5,777 bases of DNA, from assembly GCA_902783085.1 (NCBI GenBank), contig CACZPT010000124.1:1-5777 (forward strand). Direction: 5' to 3'. Below the pieces are notes generated by a model, which did not search any database, had not been told where the DNA came from, and saw only the letters and a program-made list of their open reading frames with translations. Numbering within the stretch: position 1 is the first letter of the stretch; every line of letters starts with the position of its first letter. Below, in pieces: positions 1-5,148 of this stretch. The position numbers were made by a program, and so were the translations under genes. Source of the stretch: an uncultured Methanobrevibacter sp. (GTDB taxonomy: Archaea > Methanobacteriota > Methanobacteria > Methanobacteriales > Methanobacteriaceae).

Positions 1-480
1 AAAACAATACCCAGAAAGAAAAAAATTACACAGATGTTTCAATATTCAATACCAACCAACATAAATAATAACCAATAACTGGAATATGATGGGGAAAAAT
101 TATGAATCAAAATTCACCAAGTTGACGACATTGTATAATCAATACATGTTTCAATTAAGTATTATTTTCATTGAATATCATTTCTATATACAATTAAAAC
201 AAATACTATAATTATTTAATATCTTACTATAATCATTGTTGAATTTCTTGAAATGAATATTTTTAAAGGATATTTTCTAACTCTAATGTAAAATACTCCA
301 GTGTGAAAGAACTTTTTTTTAAAGAGTTCTCTGTAACATTTCTATTCTAAACTATGCAATATTATTGTTATTTATACCGTACAATTCACTATTATTATTT
401 TACTAAACAATGTTCATTTTAATCTTATAAAATACTTAAAAACTAATATTAATATGAAAATAGAAAAAATAGAGTTCTTT
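1..480. other. AT-rich stretch without a supported gene
   Basis: I see no convincing gene on either strand. Frame 1 is open from the window edge to a TAA at 76-78 (25 codons) and could be the C-terminal tail of a gene entering from the left, but nothing in it is recognisable. A 41-codon ORF at 86-211 (ATG, then TAA) lacks a Shine-Dalgarno site and resembles no family I know. The only clear structure is the hairpin at 308-330, given separately. The stretch ends at the 3' boundary of the group II intron remnant and includes its presumed 3' flank. Confidence 0.5.
308..330. repeat. AT-rich hairpin (inverted repeat)
   Basis: Bases 308-317 (AGAACTTTTT) can pair with 321-330 (AAAGAGTTCT) across a TTT loop. 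This gives ten pairs, one of them a T-G wobble. The hairpin is flanked by gene-free DNA, so its role is unknown. It could be an old transcription end or a remnant of mobile DNA. The half-site AGAGTTCT recurs at 471-478, just outside the intron remnant. Confidence 0.45.
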
Positions 481-532
481 TTATTTGAAGAGCTATATAA
501 GAACAAGGGATTTCTCCATTGGACTCTCTCTA

Positions 533-566
533 GAACTGTAGGTGTCCCTTTCAAGACATATGGCTC
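533..566 (-). ncRNA. Group II intron domain V (degenerate)
   Basis: Domain V is the catalytic hairpin of group II introns and is always close to 34 nt. On the minus strand the element reads GAGCCATATG, then TCTT, a GAAA (GNRA) tetraloop, GGGA, C, a two-base bulge (AC), and CTACAGTTC. The AGC catalytic triad (positions 2-4), the GNRA loop, the bulge and the exact 34-nt length are all present. Three lower-stem pairs are broken compared with the usual GAGCCGUAUG/GUACGGUUC pairing: C5 faces A30, A6 faces C29 and U9 faces C26. This suggests decay of an otherwise clear domain V. Identification as domain V is strong; catalytic activity is doubtful. Confidence 0.8.
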
Positions 567-727
567 AAATAGGCCTTTATCCTAAATAGTTCTTCATTTT
601 CAGCACGAAATATTCTAAACAGTTGTTTATCTACATACTTATAAACTTTCTTCCAATTAGTTTCGGTCCATATAGTAGTGTATGATGCTGTGGATTCATA
701 AACATTAAGGTTTTGAGCATTACTCAT
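551..727 (-). pseudogene. Truncated group II intron reverse transcriptase/maturase, N-terminal fragment
   Basis: This 58-codon ORF starts at ATG 725-727, about 12 bases after an AAAGGA Shine-Dalgarno site. It contains WTETNWKKVYKYVDKQLFRI (residues 20-39) followed by FRAEN. This is the usual beginning of bacterial-type LtrA maturases (N-terminal reverse transcriptase region: W..NW..V...V..LQ.RI..A). Full-length proteins have about 400-600 residues. Here similarity stops near residue 45. The last codons then read through the start of intron domain V and stop inside it at 551-553, so the fusion point is a deletion junction. The reverse transcriptase fingers/palm with the catalytic YADD, the X domain and any endonuclease domain are all absent. 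It cannot encode a working protein. If the RNA still splices, it would need a maturase from another copy. Confidence 0.75.
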
Positions 728-1106
728 CTTATCACTATCCTTTTAATAAACAAAACTCTCAATTTATATAAGCATAACTATAATACTTATTTCCTAATTG
801 TATCGATAGTATAACACTTTTGTGTTACATGTATCTCACCTATCGTCATTTGTCACGATGCTTACGGATGTTCACTTTAATTAACTATTCTTACTCTTCC
901 TCTAGTCTGGATAACACTGGATACTAATGTATCTTTGGGTATTTTTCTCATGTAACTTCTTAGACTCGTTATCAAGTTAGAAATTTCGAAAGAGGAAATC
1001 CCAACATAACATGGATTAAATTAACTCACCATGGTGGGTATTTTACTGATACAAGAGCAGGGAATAAGGAGATCCTATCTCGTCGCAAATAGTTATCGAA
1101 TGCTCT

Positions 1107-1145
1107 CCCAATATAAAAAATAATTATTTAAAAAATATATAATAA
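1107..1145 (+). promoter_or_regulatory. Probable TATA-box promoter of the ATPase/STAS-like genes
   Basis: The sequence TATAAAAAA at 1112-1120 lies about 55 bases before the ATG at 1171. If this is an archaeal TATA box, transcription would begin near 1142 and leave a leader of about 29 bases containing the GGGG at 1159-1162. A second AT-rich candidate, AAATATATAA at 1133-1142, would give an almost leaderless transcript and is less likely. The presumed 5' end of the intron remnant lies only some 20 bases upstream, so insertion spared the core promoter but displaced anything further upstream. Confidence 0.4.
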
Positions 1146-1170
1146 CTATAAAAATTATGGGGTTTAAAAA

Positions 1171-1482
1171 ATGCGTTCTTTAATAGCATATATGAAAACA
1201 TATACTCAAATCATAACTGAAAACCAGGATTCTTCACTAATGGATTTATCAAATCATGACTTTTTAGCTCCACCAGTATTATTACCAGTATTACAATACA
1301 TGGAATTAAATAATATTAATAAATATACTTTCCACTCAAATACAAAACCATATCTAGAAAAAGTATTAGGTAAGCAAAGATGTAATGACACAACATACCC
1401 TCTAAGAAAACTAAAGAAATTTCATTATGATGCTACTTATGGATTAGCTGATCAAGTAGAAAAGTATTTATCTGGTTACTGA
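1171..1482 (+). CDS. N-terminal part of frameshifted GHKL ATPase-type protein
   Basis: This 103-residue ORF starts at an ATG preceded by GGGG eight bases upstream. On its own it matches no complete family that I recognise. Residues 30-70 (around FLAPPVLLPVLQYMELN and PYLEKVLG) look like the short N-terminal region before the ATP-binding domain in some GHKL-ATPase proteins. The ATPase domain itself follows immediately in the next frame, which is open from 1460, so the two frames overlap by about 23 bases around the stop at 1480-1482. Removing one base in this overlap, for example one T of the TTT at 1467-1469, would join both parts into a protein of about 271 residues. I therefore read this as the first part of a single frameshifted gene. 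Alternatives are a sequencing error, programmed +1 frameshifting at the TGA, or a genuinely separate small gene. Confidence 0.6.
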   Translation: MRSLIAYMKTYTQIITENQDSSLMDLSNHDFLAPPVLLPVLQYMELNNINKYTFHSNTKPYLEKVLGKQRCNDTTYPLRKLKKFHYDATYGLADQVEKYLSGY

Positions 1483-1495
1483 TGGAATTTTTGAT

Positions 1496-1987
1496 TTGTT
1501 TAATCTAAATTTAGATGAAGCTGGAGTGAATTTAATAGTTTATGAAATGTTAACAAACATTTATAAACATTCTGAATTTAATAATGCTTACATTTTATGT
1601 CAAAAATATCCTAAAGCAAATAAACTTGATATATGTATGATTGATGATGGAGTTACAATACCTGGTAGTTTTGAAAATTACAATGTAACTTTTATTAATG
1701 ATACTGAAGCTATCTTTGATGCAATAAATGGAAAAACTACTGATAAAGAACATTATCAACTTCATGGTAGGGGTTTGAATACAACTGCATCAATTGCATC
1801 GTTAGGTTTTGGTGAAGAAATGTTAATTGCATCAAGAAACGGAGTGTGTACCGTTAATCCTAAAGGAGTTAAATTATGGTATAAAAATATGCCTATTATA
1901 CATGGTACTTTTATAACTGTAAGAGTAAATACTAATAATATTAATGCACAAACTTATGCTAAAAGAAGAATTTTTAAGAAAATTTAG
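1496..1987 (+). CDS. ATP-binding protein, GHKL/HATPase domain (C-terminal part of split gene)
   Basis: This frame carries the ATP-binding part of a GHKL protein (histidine kinase/anti-sigma factor ATPase fold). Counting from the TTG at 1496, the N box is E17-M-L-T-N21-I-Y-K-H25-S, the G1 box is D50-D-G52-V-T-I-P-G, and the G2 region is H90-G-R-G-L94 followed by a Thr/Ala/Ser-rich helix. GTFITV near residue 137 forms the usual closing strand. There is no phosphoacceptor histidine domain, so this is more like an anti-sigma or switch ATPase than a sensor kinase. The TTG start has no good Shine-Dalgarno site, and the frame is open back to 1460 (reading YLVTDGIFDLF before the TTG). This supports it being the continuation of the gene that begins at 1171. 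The next gene's Shine-Dalgarno site overlaps its stop codon, so the two are translationally linked. Confidence 0.75.
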   Translation: MFNLNLDEAGVNLIVYEMLTNIYKHSEFNNAYILCQKYPKANKLDICMIDDGVTIPGSFENYNVTFINDTEAIFDAINGKTTDKEHYQLHGRGLNTTASIASLGFGEEMLIASRNGVCTVNPKGVKLWYKNMPIIHGTFITVRVNTNNINAQTYAKRRIFKKI

Positions 1988-1992
1988 GAGGT
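1986..1992 (+). promoter_or_regulatory. Strong Shine-Dalgarno site deciding the STAS-like start
   Basis: AGGAGGT overlaps the TAG stop of the ATPase frame (1985-1987) and lies eight bases before the ATG at 2001. It favours 2001 over the in-frame ATG at 1944, which lies inside the ATPase gene and has no ribosome site. It is the strongest ribosome binding site in the window. Confidence 0.75.
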
Positions 1993-2000
1993 ATAAAAAA

Positions 2001-2267
2001 ATGAAGGAGGTTAATCTTAGAGATACATTCGCTAAAAAGTTAGGAATGAGAACTACTGCTAAGAAATTATTTGATGATATTCAATCTGAGAAAAAAGTAG
2101 TTTTAAATTTTCAAGATGTTGAATTTATGAGTAGATCTTTTGCTCAAGAGTATATTTTTCAAAAATATAATTCAGACATTGAAATTATTGAGAAAAATAT
2201 GAACGATTCTGTTAAAGGATTATTAGATGTTGTTGAAGAAGATTATAATGAAACATGTTTATTTTAA
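2001..2267 (+). CDS. STAS-like domain protein (DUF4325 type)
   Basis: This is a small soluble protein of 88 residues when started at 2001. The ORF extends upstream to an ATG at 1944, but that would overlap the ATPase gene and lacks a ribosome site. The core KKVVLNFQDVEFMSRSFAQE (residues 30-49) matches the pattern of STAS-like DUF4325 proteins: a beta strand ending in D-x-E/V, then F-x-S-x-S-F-A. STAS proteins such as SpoIIAA bind anti-sigma ATPases such as SpoIIAB and are controlled by phosphorylation of a serine at the start of this helix. S44 and S46 occupy the equivalent area. The adjacent GHKL ATPase and the overlapping translation signals suggest the two products bind each other. The family call rests on sequence pattern only; the target of such a switch in this organism is unknown. 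Confidence 0.7.
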   Translation: MKEVNLRDTFAKKLGMRTTAKKLFDDIQSEKKVVLNFQDVEFMSRSFAQEYIFQKYNSDIEIIEKNMNDSVKGLLDVVEEDYNETCLF

Positions 2268-2273
2268 AATTTA

Positions 2274-2298
2274 ACTTGTATGATTAATCATGACAAGT
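2274..2298 (+). repeat. Hairpin just after the STAS-like gene
   Basis: ACTTGT at 2274-2279 pairs with ACAAGT at 2293-2298. The intervening ATGATTAATCAT (2280-2291) is itself a palindrome, so a nearly continuous stem forms with one bulged G (2292). It begins seven bases after the stop codon. No T-run follows, so it is not a classical intrinsic terminator. It may stabilise or end the transcript, or be a protein-binding dyad. Confidence 0.5.
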
Positions 2299-2820
2299 GA
2301 GCTAGAAAGAATAAAACAAAAAGAAGAAAAATATAACAGTAAATGTTTCAATGAAAAATATTATTTTAGGTGACAAGAGTTTCGATATTTCTTTTGGAAA
2401 TATTCATTTCAAACTGGCTATGGGGGGATAAATAAAGCATAATGGCCATATTATATAAAAATAGCAGAAAAAACTGACTAATATAATAAATGTGTGGAAT
2501 AAGCAGACTTTCAATGGGTGTATTGTGCTTCATCTAATGACATATATATTTAAAAGTGAAATATTGAAATATTAAGGGGTGCAATTTTAGTAATTTAAGT
2601 CGGAATATAGATATATTACAGCATGTGTAATCAAACGAAAAATTAGTTAAAAAATCCATCAATTAGAATTTATATTGAACATGGCATTTTAAGGTTGCAA
2701 AAATGGATATTTGAAGTGAAGAAAAGTTTCTTTAATGGTGTGCTTGAGTTATATGTCTTTAAATAGAATCTATCGCTTCTTAAAAATAATATGTGAATAA
2801 TCACTATGACTTATCTGACT
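2299..2820. other. Gene-free stretch, possibly decayed DNA
   Basis: No reading frame of convincing length or family resemblance occurs on either strand. The best candidate is a 26-codon ORF from ATG 2351 to a TAA at 2429-2431, with reasonable composition but no clear ribosome site. A short stem (ATATTTC 2385-2391 with GAAATAT 2397-2403) lies inside it. Base composition resembles neither the compact operon to the right nor the permease. The stretch may be a worn-down gene or mobile element, but nothing names it. Confidence 0.4.
2781..2790 (-). terminator. T-rich end of the permease transcript
   Basis: On the minus strand, about 30 bases after the permease stop codon, the sequence reads ATTATTTTTA. 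It is preceded by the small dyad GTGAATAATCAC (2794-2805). Archaeal transcription commonly ends at such T-rich tracts. The tract is short, so the call is tentative. Confidence 0.35.
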
Positions 2821-3825
2821 TTAAGCCAGCTGATAAACACCAAAAAGAATTATCAAGAGTACAATGTTTAATAGAGTAAATATGGCTAAGTACCTTATTT
2901 TAAACTCATCATATTCGCGCACAAGAATCTTATAGGAAATCAGATTGGCCATGGATGCGATAAGGGTACCGAAGCCCCCAATATTGATTCCAATGATAAT
3001 GGCTTCGTAATTAGTGCTGAAACCACTTAAAAGCATTGCTGCAGGAACGTTGGAAATGATTTGGGATGTAAGTATTCCCCATATTACTTCATTGCCTGAA
3101 ATCCACTTTGTAAAAAGCGCATTGAAAAATGGAATGCTTTCCAAATTGCCAATTAGGATAAAAAGTGCGATGAAAGTCAAAAGCAGAAAATAATCAATGC
3201 CCAAAATTACACGTTTTAAAAAATTGTCCTTATTTATTTCTGCCATTTTCATTTCAGGGAGGACAATTTGATTTTTTGGGATAAAGAACAATATTGCTGA
3301 GATAAATATCACAGATACAATAATGTAAGGCAACAGCAAGAGGAAAAATGACTGGAATGGAATCTTTGATATTGTATACATTACGATATTGTGGGGAGCG
3401 CCGATTGGAAGTGCCATACAGCCAACATTTGCAGCAATTGTCTGTAATGATACGGTGATGATTATTAAATCAGTTTTATCAATCTTTTTTAAGGCTAAAA
3501 TTGAAAAGGGCACGAAAATTATTAATGAAACATCATTGGTTATGAATATTGAGCTGAGAAAACAGGTGAAAACAAGAATCAGAACTAAACCTCTGGTGTT
3601 TGCGATTTTAGTCAATAGCTTTCGAACCATTATCTCGAAAACGGCAAGGTTTTTAAGGATTTCAACGATAAGCATTATCACTAGAAGCAGTATGATTGTG
3701 TCCCAATTAATGTAGTCTATGCTGGGTTTTGCAAAAAAGCATGAAACAACTGCCAATATTAATGATATGGAAAATACTATCTCTTTTTTGAAGAATTTGG
3801 AGGTTTTATCAATTAAGTCTGTCAT
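2821..3825 (-). CDS. ArsB/CitM/SLC13-type anion permease
   Basis: This integral membrane protein of 334 residues has about ten hydrophobic segments. It shows the two-fold internal repeat of the ion transporter superfamily that includes ArsB, CitM, NhaD and SLC13. In the first half, ITNDVSLIIFVP (95-106) is followed by ANVGCMALPIGAPHN (132-146). In the second half, SQIISNVPAAMLL (254-266) is followed by NIGGFGTLIASMANL (281-295). These Asn/Gly/Pro-rich re-entrant motifs form the substrate and cation sites in SLC13 relatives. The polar loop at about 183-205 separates the halves. It is somewhat short compared with the usual 400-430 residues, mainly at the N-terminus, but both motif pairs are intact. 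The substrate (arsenite, a di- or tricarboxylate, or Na+/H+) cannot be told from sequence alone; no arsR or arsenic gene is nearby. ATG 3825 is the only reasonable start, because an in-frame stop lies close upstream. The gene is monocistronic and more GC-rich than its neighbours. Confidence 0.8.
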   Translation of the reverse strand: MTDLIDKTSKFFKKEIVFSISLILAVVSCFFAKPSIDYINWDTIILLLVIMLIVEILKNLAVFEIMVRKLLTKIANTRGLVLILVFTCFLSSIFITNDVSLIIFVPFSILALKKIDKTDLIIITVSLQTIAANVGCMALPIGAPHNIVMYTISKIPFQSFFLLLLPYIIVSVIFISAILFFIPKNQIVLPEMKMAEINKDNFLKRVILGIDYFLLLTFIALFILIGNLESIPFFNALFTKWISGNEVIWGILTSQIISNVPAAMLLSGFSTNYEAIIIGINIGGFGTLIASMANLISYKILVREYDEFKIRYLAIFTLLNIVLLIILFGVYQLA

Positions 3826-3870
3826 ATTATCTGTTAATCTGCATTCTCATTCATTCAAGAAGAAATCATC

Positions 3871-3887
3871 CTATTTATATTTTAAAA
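3871..3887 (-). promoter_or_regulatory. Probable TATA-box promoter of the permease
   Basis: On the minus strand this reads TTTTAAAATATAAATAG, with a TATAAATA core at about 3872-3879. It lies roughly 50 bases before the ATG at 3825. An archaeal start site about 25 bases downstream (near 3850) would leave a leader of about 25 bases. The leader lacks a clear Shine-Dalgarno site. Confidence 0.45.
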
Positions 3888-3942
3888 CAATTAAATCACT
3901 TTTTCACACGAATTATGATCTTTTATGAATTTCTTTGTATTT

Positions 3943-3979
3943 TAAGGATTTAATTGATTAATACAATGATTTATCCTTA
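3943..3979. repeat. Inverted repeat in the divergent promoter region
   Basis: TAAGGAT (3943-3949) and ATCCTTA (3973-3979) are perfect inverted arms of seven bases. A nested pair, ATTG (3953-3956) and CAAT (3964-3967), lies inside and is offset by one base. It sits about 120 bases upstream of the permease start and 195 bases upstream of the 2TM operon. It could be an operator or an RNA hairpin; no known regulator can be assigned. Confidence 0.4.
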
Positions 3980-4120
3980 TTATCTTTATGAAATCTTTGA
4001 TGTTTTGAATTTTTCTTTAAACATTCATATTAGCTATATATTAATTTTTTATTTTTTTTATATTCTATTTTTTGTATTTTAGTTATTGATTTTTGCATCT
4101 TATCAACATTGCTAAATAAT

Positions 4121-4132
4121 CATTTATATTGT
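4121..4132 (+). promoter_or_regulatory. Probable TATA-box promoter of the 2TM-LytTR operon
   Basis: TTTATATT at 4123-4130 fits an archaeal TATA element. Initiation about 25 bases downstream (near 4152) would give a leader of about 20 bases before ATG 4173. TATATTATA at 4145-4153 is a second candidate but would leave no leader. No other promoter-like element is evident inside the following four-gene cluster. Confidence 0.4.
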
Positions 4133-4172
4133 ATTTAACTATGGTATATTATAGATTAATAAGTTGATTTAA

Positions 4173-4400
4173 ATGGATATGAGAGAAAAAATAGAACAGA
4201 AAGTTGATGCTGAAATTAAATTCAAAGAAAATATATTTAAATATTTTATTGTAAATGTTATTATAGCATTTATCAGTTTTATATTTCTAAAAAGCTTTTG
4301 GTTATTAATTTTAGTAATGTTTTTTTGGGGAATTGAAGTTATTGATGATTTTTTAAAGGCATATTCCTTTGAAGATATTGTGGGTTATGCTTACAGATAA
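4173..4400 (+). CDS. Small 2TM-domain membrane protein (first copy)
   Basis: This 75-residue protein has a charged amphipathic N-terminus (1-20) and two transmembrane helices (about 22-40 and 43-60) joined by a very short turn. The pattern Y-F-I-V-N (24-28) followed by W-L-L-I and FFWGI (50-54) is that of the 2TM domain family, whose molecular role is unknown but which often lies beside histidine kinases or LytTR regulators. It aligns without gaps to the next gene product (KVD at 10-12 against 12-14, FFWGI at 50-54 against 52-56), so the two arose by tandem duplication. This copy lacks the basic/acidic C-terminal tail of its neighbour and carries Asp58-Asp59 at the end of helix 2. The ribosome site is weak: GTTGAT replaces the GGTGAT seen before the second copy. 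First gene of the operon. Confidence 0.75.
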   Translation: MDMREKIEQKVDAEIKFKENIFKYFIVNVIIAFISFIFLKSFWLLILVMFFWGIEVIDDFLKAYSFEDIVGYAYR

Positions 4401-4418
4401 ATAAAATTAGGTGATTAA

Positions 4419-4694
4419 ATGACTGATAATATAAGAAAACGAGCTGAAGAAAAAGTTGACTTAAAAATTAAATTTTATCGTAATTTATATAGTTATATTA
4501 TTGTTAATATTATTTTAGCAGTGATCAATTATTTATTTACACCACATTACTGGTGGGTTTTATATGTTGTATTTTTCTGGGGAATTGGTGTTTTATTCAA
4601 TTTTTTAAAGGTATTTGTATTATTTGAAAAATTTGATAGTAATGAATATCGTGAACGTAAAATTCAAGAAGAAATGGATAAAATGGGGAATTAG
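4419..4694 (+). CDS. Small 2TM-domain membrane protein (second copy)
   Basis: This 91-residue protein has a charged N-terminal helix (1-20), two transmembrane helices (about 23-40 and 45-66) and a charged C-terminal tail (70-91) that is probably cytoplasmic. It matches the 2TM domain more closely than the first copy: Y-S-Y-I-I-V-N (24-30), then the HYWWVLYVVFFWGIG block (43-57). It starts 18 bases after the preceding stop, with AGGTGA at 4409-4414 four bases before the ATG. The LytTR gene begins six bases after its stop codon, so the two are almost certainly cotranscribed. By analogy with 2TM proteins near LytTR regulators, it may be a membrane component or target of the same signalling system. 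No enzymatic motif is visible. Confidence 0.8.
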   Translation: MTDNIRKRAEEKVDLKIKFYRNLYSYIIVNIILAVINYLFTPHYWWVLYVVFFWGIGVLFNFLKVFVLFEKFDSNEYRERKIQEEMDKMGN

Positions 4695-4699
4695 ATTTC

Positions 4700-5140
4700 A
4701 TGAAAGTTAATTTATTTTTTTCAAAGGATATTGAAAAGTCTCATGCTGAAATTTATACTAATGAATTATCTGATAATATTCAAAAAGCAATTAATCTTTT
4801 AGAAGATGAATCTAATAATTCAATGATTGCAGTTAAAAAAGGTAAAGATATTACATTTTTGAAATTTAATGAAATATACATGTTTAGAGTTGAAAATAAG
4901 CAGGTTATGGTTTATACTAATGATGATAGTTTTTTAGTTAAAAAAGCATTATATCAGATTGAAGAAATATTGGATTCTTCTTTTATTCGAATATCCAAAT
5001 CAACAATAATTAATTTAGACAAAATCGATCGTGTTGCACCATCTTTAAAAGGGATGATGTTTATTAAGTTAAAAAATGGTCTTAAGGATAATATTTCAAG
5101 GAAATATTTGCCTAACTTTAAAGAGGTTATTGGTTTGTAG
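4700..5140 (+). CDS. LytTR-family DNA-binding transcriptional regulator
   Basis: This 146-residue soluble protein is a LytTR DNA-binding regulator. Residues 1-40 form a short charged N-terminal region with no receiver domain, so it is not a classical two-component response regulator. Residues 43-146 form the LytTR domain. The signature FIRISKSTIINLDKID (95-110) is followed by a Lys/Gly-rich turn (116-118), a strand with LKNGLKDN (124-131) and the recognition end ISRKYLPNFKEV (132-143). LytTR domains bind pairs of short direct repeats upstream of target genes. The downstream DUF3021 gene starts eight bases after its stop. Such LytTR-plus-small-membrane-protein pairs form bacterial LytTR regulatory systems, in which the membrane protein holds the regulator inactive; HdrR/HdrM and BrsR/BrsM of Streptococcus mutans are examples. 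LytTR proteins are mainly bacterial, so acquisition by transfer is likely if the host is archaeal. Confidence 0.88.
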   Translation: MKVNLFFSKDIEKSHAEIYTNELSDNIQKAINLLEDESNNSMIAVKKGKDITFLKFNEIYMFRVENKQVMVYTNDDSFLVKKALYQIEEILDSSFIRISKSTIINLDKIDRVAPSLKGMMFIKLKNGLKDNISRKYLPNFKEVIGL

Positions 5141-5148
5141 GTGAAATT

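Larger units (their letters stand above)
497..1088 (-). mobile_element. Internally deleted group II intron remnant
   Basis: Group II introns are self-splicing retroelements whose ribozyme domains I-III, intron-encoded protein (in domain IV), domain V and domain VI follow in that order. Read on the minus strand, the element begins near 1088 with TTGCGACGAGATAGG. This resembles the canonical start GTGCG followed by a GATAGG block, as in the lactococcal LtrB intron. About 350 bases of structured, non-coding sequence follow, including an 8-bp stem with an AAAA loop at about 811-828. Next come a Shine-Dalgarno site (AAAGGA) and the start of a maturase ORF at 727, and then a 34-nt domain V at 533-566. 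Most of the maturase and the rest of domain IV are missing, so the element is only about 590 bases instead of the usual 2-3 kb. Both outer boundaries are estimates; domain VI (about 497-532) folds poorly and the 3' end is the less certain. Confidence 0.75.
3826..4172. other. Divergent AT-rich intergenic region
   Basis: This stretch between the oppositely oriented permease and 2TM operon contains no gene. It holds the probable promoters of both (about 3871-3887 minus and 4121-4132 plus), an inverted repeat at 3943-3979, and a strongly T-rich stretch on the plus strand at about 4049-4090. ORFs reading plus through 3719-3928 are antisense to the permease start and lack any coding character. Confidence 0.55.

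Noticed and set aside
1..78. Frame open from the left edge, possible C-terminal tail of an upstream gene
   Set aside because: Only 25 codons with no recognisable features; cannot be supported without the preceding sequence.
86..211. 41-codon plus-strand ORF starting at ATG 86
   Set aside because: No ribosome site, no recognisable family, and this length is expected by chance in such AT-rich DNA.
1944..2000. Upstream in-frame ATG for the STAS-like protein
   Set aside because: It overlaps the ATPase frame and has no ribosome site, whereas ATG 2001 has a near-perfect AGGAGGT eight bases upstream.
3389..3715. Plus-strand ORF of 108 codons
   Set aside because: It lies wholly antisense inside the permease gene, whose motifs and membrane segments are clear; it is a shadow frame.
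3719..3928. Plus-strand ORF of 69 codons
   Set aside because: Antisense to the permease start and its promoter, with no ribosome site and no recognisable domain.
4160..4168. TAAGTTGAT, a match to the loose LytTR half-site consensus
   Set aside because: The consensus is weak and AT-rich, and no second repeat is found about 21 bases away on either side. The match also overlaps the weak ribosome site of the first 2TM gene.
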